Shown piece by piece: positions 1 to 12,359 of a DNA stretch of 64,000 nt. The number at the start of each line of letters is the position of its first letter. Within the stretch, counting starts at the first letter, position 1. This DNA is from Isoetes taiwanensis (taxonomy: Eukaryota; Streptophyta; Lycopodiopsida; Isoetales; Isoetaceae): NCBI GenBank assembly GCA_021234155.1, contig JAJEKV010000027.1, positions 13,486,916-13,550,915 of the forward strand. The letters run 5' to 3'. Below the pieces are notes generated by a model. The model saw only the letters and a list, made by a program, of their open reading frames with translations. It had not been told where the DNA came from and did not search any database. Both the position numbers and the translations under genes were made by a program.

Positions 1-1775
1 ATTACTTGTAATGATTTGCATCAGTTAAGCTTTCCTCCCTGGACAAGTAGATCTCATTTTCTATCTCTTGCTGACGTTTCATACTCTCCTTCTCTGTGAC
101 TTGTTCTTGCATATGGATTCTGCTTACAAGGGCATCCCTTGTGCCTCTGTTAAAAGCTTTCTTCTTCTTTTGTGTCTCAAACTTCCTTCTCTACAACCTT
201 TTTCTTTGCTCCCTTTGCTATAAGGGCCTTCATTCCTGAGAACATTTAGGAAAAGCAACCAAATATGCCAAAGATCTCGGGTTTGATGTGATTGCTTCCT
301 TTCTGAGGGTCTACATATGGACATAAAGAATATCTGAAATATATCCAGAGGGACATAATACCCATAGCTTTTCTTGCAAAGATGCATATCCTTGCTCAAA
401 CGGTCATGAAATGTGGATGCCACTGCTCCAGAAGCATGTGCCTTCCCCTAGAAGAGCTGACAGAGACCCAATGGCTATCACTGTTGAAAGTAATATCTTG
501 AATCACCTACAAGATAAGGGTAAGCAATGAAAAACCATATTCACATGAACTCTCCAAGACCAAGTGTTTGATCCTACCGCATTTGTAAGGCCGTGATAAA
601 GTTCCTGATCATAATCTAGTGAGCCGTTGCTAATTCCTGTTGATGGTATGCCGAAATGGAGGACTTAATCAGAACCTGCAATCTGCACAAAACATCCGCA
701 CAAACCCCCGATAAGCCCACAAAATTTGCTTCATGATTACGCACCAAAACCTAGCCGCAAATCCGGGGAAGGAGCCAAAACGCATCAAATCCATCTGCCG
801 CTCCTTGCCCTTGTCTTCTGGCTCCACGAACCATTCGTTGAAAAAACTTCGTTGCTGCTAACCACTCTGAAACCCTAGGGTTTGAATGCACGATGGTTGC
901 ATGTATGTAAGCCCTTCGAAAGAAATGCTTTGGCGCCGGAATGCCATGGAAAATTTGAATAGTATGGCACAAACTGCTGAAGCAAGCATCTGGCCGCATC
1001 ATCCTCTGCACTAAAGCACTAACGCTTCCACTGCAAATCTGTTTCCACTCTGATCACAACAAACAACAAGAACATTAATTTTTTGCAAGAATGCCTGAAA
1101 TGCTATCATGCTATCCACGAGGCTTGCATGTCCAGCCTCTAAAATAAAAAGAGGGCTTTTGTTGTGAGCCCTTGGATGTTGGACCATTGGAAAAAAAAAA
1201 CTAAATGAACGACTAAGAAATGGTGCACTCTAGATGTACGCATTAGTACATCCATTCGAATACGCCATGAAATCTTAGGAAAACCTTTGTGAAAAGTGTA
1301 CAAAAACACAAAGAAAACCCCCTGTTATTATGCTACATATTGATGCACACATACGTTTGGACATAGACCAGCGGTGGCAGTTACGTGCGCAAATAAATAG
1401 GCTAACCGCCATCAGTAGGTTATTTGATAGGCTGATCAATGAAGATATGTATCGCATCTTAAATCACTATCCTTGTGAGCCATACAATTTGACATACTAC
1501 TTTTTATTTTCAATTACTAAATAAATTCTTAATAAACTGTTTTTAAAACATATATAACATGATCACATATGCTAGATATATGTTACGTATATGCATTCCA
1601 TTATTTTGTGTGAATATAATGGTTTATGGTTTATAGTTTATGTTACATATTAGTTTTTATTTCTATGCTACATATTATTAATTACACAATGAATATATAG
1701 CATAATATCAATTTGTTTCTGTATAACGTAATGATTTGTATTGAAGGCCCCGAAGGGGCCAAATTTTTTTTAGGC
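1..1775. other. No gene recognised
   Basis: AT-rich sequence with many short open frames on both strands. None has a domain, repeat, signal peptide or codon pattern I can recognise. A minus-strand frame at 751-1,011 is the longest plausible piece but matches nothing I know. Short poly-A runs and TA-rich stretches occur around 1,190 and 1,500-1,720. Confidence 0.4.
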
Positions 1776-1780
1776 ATAAC

Positions 1781-2165
1781 ATAAAATCATTACATTCCAC
1801 AAGTAAAAATAAAATTCCCCCTTAAACCCCCTTTGTTTTGGGTGCATATTCACACGAGGGGTGACGTAGGGCGGCGAGAGCCCCTAAAATCATATTATAC
1901 ATGTACAAAATCAACGCCATATAGTACATTGCCTCAAATCTTATAATATTTCACAAACTGTGTTATACAGTATACCAAAACTTGTACAGACATACCCCAC
2001 AAACGAGGATCTCTATGTACGATCTAGATCGAGGAATAAAGGGCATATATGTTTATCCAACGGCTCTCGATGCCTGGAGTCACCCCTCATGTAAATATGC
2101 ACCCAAACCAAAGGGGGTTTAAGGGGGAATTTTATTTTTAAGTGTGGAATGTAATGGTTTGTGTT
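1781..2165. mobile_element. Fold-back MITE-like element
   Basis: The arm 1,781-1,864 is repeated in inverted orientation at 2,080-2,165, at roughly 90 percent identity over about 84 bases, around a 215-base spacer. A core such as AATTCCCCCTTAAACCCCC is found on one arm and its complement on the other. Long arms with a short non-coding middle are typical of fold-back or MITE-type DNA elements. I could not define a target-site duplication, so the superfamily is open and the outer ends are approximate. Confidence 0.65.
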
Positions 2166-2560
2166 CAACGTGAAAACGCACGGAATCAGATATATGACCA
2201 TAAATCTTGTCCAATAATGCAATAATAATTTAGAACTAGACGCGGACTAGATAAGATATCACAACTAGCAAAAAGACACGCCAGGGGCTGTGGCCGAGGA
2301 AGGGCACGGATAAAAACTATCACAAGGGCCAAATATTGAACGTGTATGGTTACAACCTTTGGACTAAAAATAACATGAAAAACTTGCATAACTCTTGTGA
2401 TTCTTGAGTGTATATATGAACTTGGCATCAATTGTGATTCAAATGCATATATAAATTTGGCATCAATGCCATGCTTTATGACTCTTGATTTGCATATGCA
2501 ATATGGTGATCTAGAGAAAATGGCATGGCAAAAAATAGATAGCTAAGAAAAAGTGCCTTT

Positions 2561-3452
2561 GTGAGTGCATGGATCACATTAGATAATATAGAAACACTAA
2601 ATAAACTCCATATTGTTGTATATAGCTTCTCCATCAGAGTGAAATCCAGGGTCCCATATCAAATCCTACTGCAGGAGACTTTATTCTTACCTCTTCATAT
2701 GGCAGCCCTCGATAGGCACATCGTCTATTTCCAGAAGGTTGTCAATATAGACGATGCCCATCTCTCGAACCTGGCTTACACCGTGGCGATAGGGCCGCAA
2801 CAGCACAAGGCCTGTTGAAAGGACAAGAGAGCTCAGTGACTAGGCAGATGGAATGTACAGGAGTATAGGTGCATACAGGTGAACACAAAAGCCAATCATG
2901 ATAGCCTGAGGCATTACCTTGACAATTGTTTCCTCGGTAAGCTTTGGGACCCCAGGGTCCTGGAGTAGGCTAAAATGGCACATTACAAGCAACACATAAA
3001 CCCCACACTAGATCGGGGCCCACAACGCTACTTGCGCTCATATCTGCCCATGAAAAAGTGCAGGCTCATTGCCTTCATTTGCAAAGGTGCCCACCATCTC
3101 CGAATTGAGACAAGCAGGTGGATTGGGGAGCCATGCTAGGATAGGCTTTGTCAGTGCTGCCAGATGGGAGCCATTGGGGATGAAAGAGTTGCCCGACATA
3201 TGATCAGATCCGGGCACGCTAAGCTCTCTTGCTCAGGCCTGACGCAGAGCAGAAAATAGTTGATCATATACATACGTATATTTGCACACCATGTCAGCAG
3301 TGTTATTGCGACCATAGTTTTTCCCTCGAAAACCCTTCGGGGCGAGTGTTTGTTAATTCGGGCAGTAATACGCCTGCTGCGCTCCTGTATTCGGTCCCAT
3401 CGGCGCCGGATTTGTTTCTATGAACGATAAATAACATTCAATTCAATTCAAT
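2561..3452 (+). mobile_element. 5'-truncated LINE fragment, same family as the 53 kb LINE
   Basis: The translated plus strand resembles the C-terminal part of the LINE ORF2 that lies on the minus strand near 53.1-53.9 kb. Shared blocks include a stretch like ILLQETLFLPLHMAALDRH (compare LQETGFLPLQRGALDGH) and DNA matching the region of the C-terminal CCHC motif at 3,060-3,200. The copy has stops and frameshifts and lacks the reverse transcriptase core. It ends with GAACGATAAATAA followed by repeated ATTCA units at about 3,434-3,452. A short repetitive tail of this kind is what the related LINE also carries, so this is the true 3' end. Confidence 0.75.
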
Positions 3453-3639
3453 TCCATGTTAATATTTATTTGGTTGCACATTGACACAGTATTCTCCACT
3501 AGGATAAAATGATTAAGACAGAATGGGAAAGTCACACCTTTGTATCCAACACACATGCATTGTGTGTTTCTGACTACCACCTTGAGATTTTCAAGAATTT
3601 CTTGATGGCAGTCATATACATCATGAGAAAAATTGAATC

Positions 3640-4737
3640 TGGCAACATGCATCCCTACTTCAGCATGATTTGGGGCCAAGTGTGCAAAAAATCTTTGTTT
3701 TTTGTGGTGGGCACCACTGCCTCCAGACCCCTCAGCACCTCCATTGGCAGCCTCAGTTCATCCCCTTACACAGAGACGATGGGTTCTTGCAGGTGTTGTC
3801 TCTATTCAAGCATGGTATGAGGAGGGTCGCCTACTGTCTTGGCCTGAATTTCAGGCAAAGTTCCTGCTCTCTCGTTGGGATGTATCCCTATGGGAGAAGG
3901 TCGCAGAAAATTTGCCTCTCATAGTGCAAGTTGGTGTTGCTGAAAGGGTGCCATGGGACTGTCATGAAAATATTCACAAAGGCAAGCAATTTGTCGATCG
4001 AGATATCGCCTTCTTTTAGCACCACAACCCCTCCGGTTGCGGATGGGTGGCACCTACATGTTCCACGACCCACTTTGTGTCGCATGGCGATGGCTTTGGG
4101 ATAGGTTGCTCCACCCTAAAGTCTCCATCTTGTGGTGGCGGGTTATCCACAAAAGCTGCGGGTTAATGCCTTTCGACATCGCTATGATCCTCGCATATCT
4201 GCAGTATGCCCGCTCTGCCTCTCGGACGTTGAGACTCTTGAGCATTGTCTCTTTGATTGTCCTGAGGTTCAACCACCGTGGTCCTGGCTACAAGGTTTGT
4301 AACAGTACATTGGACTGCCGATGCATCCTTTTGGCGTCCTATCCCAACGCATGGCCTCCAGCTAAACAAAGGGCATTTCATCTTGGTTCCAATTGGCTCC
4401 TATGGTCGATATGGGAGCGTCGCAGACACCACATCTTTCAGGGCATTTATTCATCTGCACATAGTATTATTACAGTGGCCCAGAAAAAGATATTGACAGC
4501 CTATGAGTGTTCTTCCCTTGACTCAGAACTGGTGGAACGCATCTGGATTCAGTATCTTCGAATTGATTCTTATCATTAGTCTCCTATTCTGGAGTAAGCA
4601 CATTGTGCTCCAGGCTCGTGCTCCTGTGGCATCTCTGTGTGCTTACACAGTTAGATGAGACATGTAAATTTTGTATTTTTTCTCTGATTAATAAACTTTT
4701 TGACTTTCGCCCTTCAAAAAAAAAAAAAAAAAAAAAA
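3640..4737 (+). mobile_element. 3' fragment of an L1-type LINE with poly(A) tail
   Basis: Frames at 3,702-4,019 and 4,037-4,579 carry the C-terminal zinc-binding region of plant L1 reverse transcriptases (zf-RVT). One frame reads CPLCLSDVETLEHCLFDCPE, a CxxC...HxxxxxC arrangement, preceded by a WWRVIHKSCG-like block. The region is broken by frameshifts and has no reverse transcriptase core, so it is 5' truncated. It ends with an AATAAA-like signal (ATTAATAAAC near 4,690) and a pure A run at about 4,719-4,737. It belongs to a different LINE group from the 2.6 kb fragment just upstream. The upstream limit is approximate and no target duplication was found. Confidence 0.7.
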
Positions 4738-7372
4738 TCTAAGATTACTTTGTAATGTCGCATCCCGTTAGGCACTATGTATGGAATTTGAAGACATTTT
4801 CTCCACCTTGTAAGAGCTAATTTTGTATAAGTTGTAAGAGCTATGACCCGTCGTGGAAGTCAAGTTCTAAGAGCTATGACCCATCGTGGAAGTGGAAGTG
4901 GAAGTCAACTTCAACTCATACTTCTTTCTTGTTTAAAAGCACAAATACCCTTGTCTCTTTTTGCAGCTTGTATTAGATTGTAAGTTTTTTTTTTTTCTTT
5001 TTTTAAGTAAACCTTTAAAACAAAACACAAAATATGTATTTTATTTCTCCCCATTAATTTATAGAAGCCTTGACACGCTTGTGAGTTTCCAACTTGCATA
5101 GATTAGGGACCCAAGCTGCTGTGTTAGAATCAAATTCCACATAAGGACCAGCAATTGCCCCAATAAAAACATCAAAATATGAGATAGTGCTATTGGGACT
5201 TGTAAACAAGATACAATTTTAAAGAAAAGGCAAGGCAAAATGGTAGAAGTAAGAGGGAAGACTTTTTCAAGGTACGAAAAGGGAGGCAAACACAAAATCC
5301 AAGGGAACAAATGCACTTGGAGAAGACTTACACCCAATTGGGGGACAGAAGGGAAGGCTACAGATGCAGGGAAGGAATGTTAGAACAAAAAAAAAATAAA
5401 ACCGCACTGAGTTGGGTCAGCACATTGGAAAACAGAATGAGGAGGACTGGGGGTCATGTTCAAACAAGGTAAACACACATATACAAAGACAGATTCAGAA
5501 GCAGAGGTGTGGAAGGTGCCAATGATTTAGGCTTTGGCGTATCTCCTTCGGCCCCCCCACCGAAAGAGCATGCTGCTGCCACTATCCCAAAAAGCCTGCC
5601 CCCTGCAACCTCTTCCCTACTCCCTGATTCATCATCCAATTAACTGTTCTCTGTCTCTGCCTACCTACAATGCCATTTTTCTTCTTTTCAGATCCAACAG
5701 GGCCCCTGCACGGATCCGACAGTAAATGAAAGCACCCTCTTAATTTCTCAGTGTCAACGTGCTCTTAATCCTCTACTCTTTAATCACCTGCTTAAGGAAG
5801 GCCCTTAAGGAAATGCCAGAATTTCTTAAGGAAATAAACGCTGTTAATTACCTGCTAGTTGCTCGGTAATAGCATAAGTAGCTTGTTTTTGTTTCCAGAT
5901 CCAACATGAAAGACCGAGCAGCTCTTACCTAATCTTCTAGCTTCTTAGTGGAAGAAACCATCTGCTTAAGATGCTATTGATAATTGTAGCAGTAGCTTGT
6001 TTAGTTCCCTCTTTCAGATCCAAGAACCTTTTTAAGGTCCCAAGCTAGTAGTACTTTTAGTAGTAGAGAAAAAGAAATCATCTCCTTCAAGTCCTAGCTA
6101 ATACTCTAAGAATATCAGTGCATTTTTTCCCTACAGTAGCAATAGCAGTGCATTTTTTTAAGTTTCTTCCAGTAGTACTAGCTTCTTATGCAAGGAACAC
6201 AACGTGCTGTACAACCAATCTGCTAAATATGTTATTACAGTTAAAGCCTACATGTTTTAAGTTAAAGCTTTCAGCAGGGGCCCAGTTATGGCTCACACAT
6301 TTGCCCTTTTCCTGTTGTGTCAGAACAATTGTACCCTCTTGCACGTGCCCCCATAATAGAGTAACCATATATGTCCAATTCTGGAAGATTGAGACTCTAA
6401 TATACCAGACATACACGCCTTTCACTATAGCCTATTTGCCACCTTCTTTGCAGATATCATATCTATCAGCCTAGTCAAAAAAAAGCAGCAATAAATCTAT
6501 TATATACTCATTCCCAGTCCCAAGGCAAGCAGTAAATACGAGCACTCAATTACTTGCTGCAGCTAGACAGCCCACATGAAAAAGGAGGTGAAAGGCATTT
6601 AAGAACGTACTTGTTGGGTTCACAATAGTTGCCCCATCATCTCGCCAATTCACACTTGGAAAAGGATTGGCACTTTGCAGACGGATGCGGCTTCACAAAA
6701 ATCCTTCATCAAAGCTGGTGGATATGGGGAAGCATGCACATGCACTGAGAGGGCTTGATTGGGTACGGTGGCTATGGCTTAAAATGAATGCCAGAAAACA
6801 ATATATACCTTCTTATCTCCATATCCTTCCATCTTAATCACCAGAACACTAAAGCATGAAGTGCATGTCTCAGAAGTTATGAATCTGGCGACTTCCAAAT
6901 CTAATCCAGTGGAAGTTGCGTACTGGACTTGATCAACGTTAGCTTAATGGGGAGTTTTGGGCATGTACGACCATGGAATAGGACTTTCCCTGTTCTATGC
7001 CCAATGTTTTGGCGTCTCTGTCATATCCAAGGTTCAAAGGAATTACAGAAGAATTTAGAATCAGAATAACAGAATCAGAATAACAAGTTCAGTTCAGAAA
7101 TCAGAATATCAGCATAGCACATCATGGAAACGATAGAAAAGCTGTTTCCTGCACGTTTGGTAGGAAACCAATAGTATTATTACTTGCATATTTTCCACAT
7201 ATATATATGCGAATTACAGGTGTAGTAGATCCACTTACGGATTTGTACATCTTAAGAAGACCCCCTGGGTAGTAAAATATTGGGAACAAAGGCATGATTA
7301 TGATGCTCATGGATGGGCCAGCCATTGCAAACAGAAACAAAATTGTGGGCATCCCAGGTTTCTGACAGTCGA
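4738..7372. other. Intergenic, no gene recognised
   Basis: No convincing coding sequence on either strand. Near 4,840-4,910 there is a short repeated phrase (AAGAGCTATGACCC twice, GGAAGTGGAAGT). Around 7,040-7,100 there are several AGAATCAGAATA units. The last few hundred bases probably include the 3' untranslated region of the TPD1-like gene on the minus strand. Confidence 0.4.
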
Positions 7373-8360
7373 TCAGGAACATGTTTCGGCTGATTGAACT
7401 TTCATAGGATACTGGAAAGAGTTAGCGTATTGAAAATTAATGCTCTCGCTTCCTTTAAGGGCTTTGCCATCGTTAACAAGGCAATCGTTGTAACCCAGTC
7501 TTCTGAAAATCTTTGGGTTGACAAGCTTGGCCGAAGCAAACCATCCGCATGAAATATGTATGTTGGACAATGGGCACCCAATCACACACAGATTTATTAT
7601 CTGCACATTGTATGTTGGAATTCCATTGGGCAGTGGGCTGGACCTTCCTTGAAAGATGCTTATATCAGATTGTGTACATTGATCTGCTGCAATGCGATCT
7701 GCAAAGCAAGGATGTAATGAAAATATATTTATATATCCCTGCTCAATCTGATGCAACCCTTATGGCCGGTTATGCAGTCTGATGCAAGACATGAATGTAT
7801 TGGATCTGCTACATACCAGGACCTAGAAGACGCCGATTCCTGTACAAACGGTTCGGAAATGATACGCGAAACAATGTCCAACTCCACGAGGATTCAAGCA
7901 CCGTTGAATATAAGTCCGGACTTGATGAACTGTCTAATAAAACCGAACCTGCGCAATGGAATTAAGCACACTATAAGTAACTGACCCATTTAGGAACCCA
8001 TTTATTGCAAGAGACTAAATGTTCCGGCTATTAATACTAAAAAGATCGATTGATTAGACGTGTAGCATAAGGAGGAGGAAGATCAAGCCCCTCAAGCAGC
8101 AGAATTATCAATGCATAACATTTTGAGTTAGATTACTCTGCTATAAATCTATAAAACGGATGGAAAGGAAAATGATGTTACTCACTATTCTGTGAGGCAA
8201 AACCGACTGGCGCATTAAGTGCTGAGCACAACGCAGCAAAAATACACGCTCTGATGAAATGCAAAGCTCTAAAAGCTGGCCTACTTCTCAAATTGTCGCA
8301 ATTTCCAAGTCCTTTGCTTCTTTCTGACATTCTTTCAACTCCGAATTTGATCATCTGCAC
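7373..8360 (-). CDS. TPD1-like secreted cysteine-rich protein, two exons
   Basis: Proteins of the TPD1 (TAPETUM DETERMINANT 1) family are small secreted ligands; in Arabidopsis TPD1 acts through the receptor kinase EMS1/EXS to specify anther cells. Exon 1 is 8,360-8,186 and encodes a hydrophobic N-terminus (ALHFIRACIFAALCSALNAP) that looks like a signal peptide, ending at a GTGAGT donor. Exon 2 is 7,698-7,373 after a CTTTGCAG acceptor. Phases match exactly and give 166 residues. Exon 2 holds the family core: GIPTYNVQIINLC, IHISCGWFASAKLVNP, RLGYNDCLVNDGK and FQYANSFQYP, with six cysteines in the mature part. No stop or frameshift is seen, so it looks intact. The start may be the Met at residue 1 or residue 11 of exon 1; the second leaves a more standard signal peptide. 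Known function in other plants is not proof of the same role here. Confidence 0.85.
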
Positions 8361-9907
8361 TGTCTGACCCTTTCAGCTAACGGCTTATATGAAGCACAAA
8401 TCTGCTCAAATGCACATCTAAACCACAGAATACAACATGCAGCTTTGATTTCGAAGTGAATCTGTTTTTGCATCTGTACATTATGTGAATCTGTTCAACC
8501 GCAACTGCTACAACATTGGGAAGAGCTGTGCTATACAGTGCCGTTGAATAAAAATTGCATTTCGCCCAAAGTGACGAGGATAAAAGATGGATTTCAGTTA
8601 GAAATCCAACGGTTGGTTAGCAGAATGACCAAGCCGGACTTAGAACAGGCAAGAAAATAGCTTAGTTCTTGCAAATTGGGGTTAAATCTTCACAAATTTG
8701 AAGCAATGTAGAGAAAAACTTTCTCAAAAACATCATCGGAGTTGCTCAACAACAATAACTAGTAATCTTCGAAGATTGTTGCAATAAGACACATTTGTGC
8801 TTCATATCCGGCAGAAACAAGAACCACTTAAAAGCAGGGAAAGGCGAACAGATTTGACAAACCGAAATCAATAAAATGCCCCAGTAATCTCCAAAATTTT
8901 GCAGGCGTAGGAATTCGAAGAATGCAGAAAAGGAAGGAACGAACCAGAAATGGCGTTTTGAAAACAGAGGAAGCTTAGAGGTGGGAAGAGAATTCGATAT
9001 TGGGATCAAAATGAAGGGCAGGCTATGAAGAATACAGCGGCGATCCTTTTTCTATGATTTCCGATCCGCCATGTCCAGAAATTGCAGCGCCGTGTCGTAT
9101 TCTTGTACTCCGGCAACCCAACCAAAAATAAAAGAACTAGGAAGAAAGAGAGGAGCTGGGGAGGACGTTTTCATATCGAGGACGCGTTTAGACGGAGTAC
9201 TTACCGGCACCGTCCGGACAAGGCCTTTAATTTTGTTTTTAATGCTGATCGTATTTAAGATAATTGAGATTTTATTTTAATTAATGGACCACTATCGAGA
9301 ATATCAATGGTAGAATAATCGGTGATTCAATGGTAGCATAGATGCTATGCCCAAAATGGCACTAAGTATCAATATACCTACATAAAATCAGTCCAAAGGA
9401 ATAATCCTTCTCCTCCTCCTCCACCTCCAAAGAAATTCTAAAGGGATTCCGTCTTAGCCAGGATCACATACTAGACTTAGAGCTCCACATGTTGAACAAT
9501 CCTCACAAACTAGACTGACAGCTCCACACACGTTGATCAGTTGACCGAGGCATTCGTTTTGTAGCCTCAGGGTGTGGTCACACATGACCTGACCCCTCTG
9601 ACCCATCAAACACTCGCCCAAGTCACTGCCTTGGCATTGCCTTTGGGCTTCTTGGTGAGCTTGTAACCCACTGGAAGCTTACAACAATGACCATTTATCA
9701 CAATTGTCCATTCGGCAATTGGATGATGTCCCTGAGGCCAGAACTTCAGAAACTATCTCTTCGACAATAAGCTCAATCAGAAACATAGACTTTAGAGATC
9801 TAGAAATGTTGGAAGTCCTAATGGCTTTCAAAAATATAGATAGACATTGAAGTTTGACATGTATATTTTTAAAAGGCTATCTTTTTTGTTAGTTCAGCTT
9901 GAAAATA
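8361..9907. other. Upstream region of the TPD1-like gene, no gene recognised
   Basis: Non-coding by inspection, and includes the likely promoter of the TPD1-like gene read on the minus strand. A purine/pyrimidine run of CTCCTCCTCCTCCACCTCC is at about 9,410-9,428. The short frames at 8,746-9,009 and 9,071-9,280 show nothing recognisable. Confidence 0.35.
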
Positions 9908-10061
9908 GTTGAGTATATGCCTAGGTTTAACATCTTCTAGAAGGTTACAATTTATTTGAGACATTAGCTTGGACATTTGAAATAGTTGAGTATATGCCTA
10001 AGTTTAACATCTCCTAGAAGCTTGCAAATTTATTTGAGACATTAGGTTGGACAGTGCAAAT
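9908..10061. repeat. 77-bp tandem duplication
   Basis: The unit starting GTTGAGTATATGCC at 9,908 is repeated directly from 9,985, with about ten differences over 77 bases. It is non-coding. The divergence shows an old local duplication. Confidence 0.8.
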
Positions 10062-10360
10062 TACATTGTAGTTTCGTCCTCGAGAAAAAAGAATGTCGCA
10101 TCTATCTCTAACATAAAGAAAATAGCGAAAAGTATACAGGAAGAACACATCATATGCCTATTATTATGACCAATATGGTCATAAGAAATCATTATTCATT
10201 GGAAGATTGTGTTATGTTTCAGAATGCCTTTGATGTCATCATGAAGGTCAAAGGAGTGAAAGTGCTAGCTAACAATTGACCACAAGGTGCCACTCGTTAT
10301 ATGTTTACCATTCTTACCTACTTCACCCTTACAAATGCCCCCGCACCACAGGATATCATG

Positions 10361-10490
10361 TCCACGAGGGTGCAGTTGCTACTTCAAGATGTAGGGTCAA
10401 CTCATCACGTCCATGAGTGTGCAGTTGCTGCTTCTAGATGTATGGTCAACTCAATTTGCTGCTTCTAGATGTAGGGTCAACTCAATTGAC
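10361..10490. repeat. Short degenerate tandem repeat, about three units
   Basis: Three successive partial copies share GCTTCTAGATGTAGGGTCAA or close variants, with GTGCAGTTGCTGCTTC in the first two. Unit lengths differ because of small deletions. It is non-coding. Confidence 0.7.
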
Positions 10491-12359
10491 TTCGTGAGAT
10501 AAAAGATAGACACGTTTAGTAGATGTTTCATTACTATCTTCATCCACATATACATGTATATCATGTATTCATGTACCTAACCTTTCAACCCATTTTTTCC
10601 ATCTGGGTTTTAGGTATGACGCTTACATGACTAGTATGGATTTATTGGCAACACAATTTCTGTCATAATTTGAGATTTAGGAGTTAGTTTTGGGGGAAAT
10701 TTGCCATGTTGAAATCTCTTTTAAGGTCTTTCCGATGATATATGACATGACCATGATCATTTAGAATTTCACGACAGAAATAACGAAGTTATTTTCATTT
10801 GCTAAAGGGGCTTTATTTTGTGATTCATCGTGACACGAAGAAATCGAAATAAGGGCCAATATAGTATACACAAGAGCGCCATGGTATAAAGGGAGACATT
10901 ACTGTATAGACAAATTTCACAACTTTTACTGCATCTAGGAATTGATGGCAATATTAACCTTCAAGAGGAAGTGCTTCCTAGATTATCATCATCAAATCTG
11001 ATCATCCACTTCAAGGAATAAAATATTAATTGCATATTTCTTATTAACCATAAACGACTTTAGCTAAACGTGTCCAAAATTAATTCCAAAACTTCTGTGA
11101 TTTTTAGCTAAGCTCTACGATTTTCCCTCTCAAACTTTCTGGAGTTTAGCTAAACTATCCCAAAATTCATCCCAAAAATTTCTGTGGTGTGAGCACGAAA
11201 AACTTTAAGTGAAAATTATTGTATGTTTTCCCAGTTGTTCATTTGCTTTATTCATTTCTTTATGGAAATATGCTAGAAAAATGCCAATTAGCTTAGTCTA
11301 GGCCTCAAATTATACTACAGATGCTAGCAAATAAATTACTAATCATATAATTTTCTATTACCTGGAGTTACTTTAGCTAAACTGACTGAAACTCATTCTA
11401 AAAATGGTTTAACTAAACTCCTTATAAATTTTCACTCTCTTGCTCTATAGCATTTGGCTAAAGAGCTCGAAGATTGGTGCGGGTGCGAAAAAAAGTTAAT
11501 TAATATTATTGTTTTTTCCAGTTACTTTTGCCAACCTTTTTTAGAATAGCTAAGTTTAGCCCTTAAATTATTTTTCCCTCACACATCGTATAAAACAGGG
11601 ACTGATGTACATCTGTCACAAAATCTTTTCTTCATTTGTTAATTTTGCTTTAGTATACTATCCTTGGTATTTAACAATCAATATCACACATGATGTACCA
11701 CAAATACATCTAGTATTTCCAGTCACAAGTGATGTGCAGTTGATTTGGGTTCACAAATGCAGGAGAATCGTCAGCATAATGCACATGGACTAGAAGCATC
11801 GATCAAAACAAGATAGTGTTTACAGGGGCTTGAATTGATATATAGTGGGTATGAAACAGCTACTCGCTCGAATGTTGAGGAAGATGATCATTTTTTTGCT
11901 AAGACAATGCACATACAAAGCCGTAAAATTGTCACAATGCTCAAAACCATGAGCAACCCCATTATATTGTGGTGCACATTAATAATGCACATGATAGATT
12001 ACATGTTCTTCAGCATGGTAGTCACCTCAAGGGCACTATCTTTAGTTTTTCTTAATTATATTAAAAACAAATGGCCATTCAAATTACTTCTTTCTAACAT
12101 AGGGTTATATTTTGGTATCTACAACTTGAATTCTCGAAGATTTCGATCCACAATTGAGATTTCATTAAACATTTAAGAAAAGTTACATGCGCTTCATCTT
12201 CCAAGCAACATTCATTCTTTTTTACATCCTTTGTCTCACATTTTCAACCGTGGATTCGCAAAAGCATGTGTTTTGTATAAGTAAGTGCACATATAGATTC
12301 TATGAGTAAAAGGCAATGGAATAAGAAATTGCTCTAACTAATACAACCATGATATAAAT
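10491..12359. other. AT-rich intergenic region with repeated TTTAGCTAAAC motifs
   Basis: No gene recognised. From about 11,050 to 11,550 the near-palindromic motif TTTAGCTAAAC or TTTAGCTAAG recurs several times, spaced by tens of bases. It is often next to phrases like CCAAAATTCATCCCAAAA. The same motif type (TTTAGCTAAAC, TTTGGCTAA) fills the ends of the MITE at 27,723-28,384, so this is probably a decayed relative, but I could not find its termini. Confidence 0.4.

Noticed and set aside
751-1011. 86-codon minus-strand frame that at first looked like a pentatricopeptide repeat fragment (NPRVSEWLAATKFFQRM).
   Set aside because: No second repeat and no consistent 35-residue spacing; too short to support the family.
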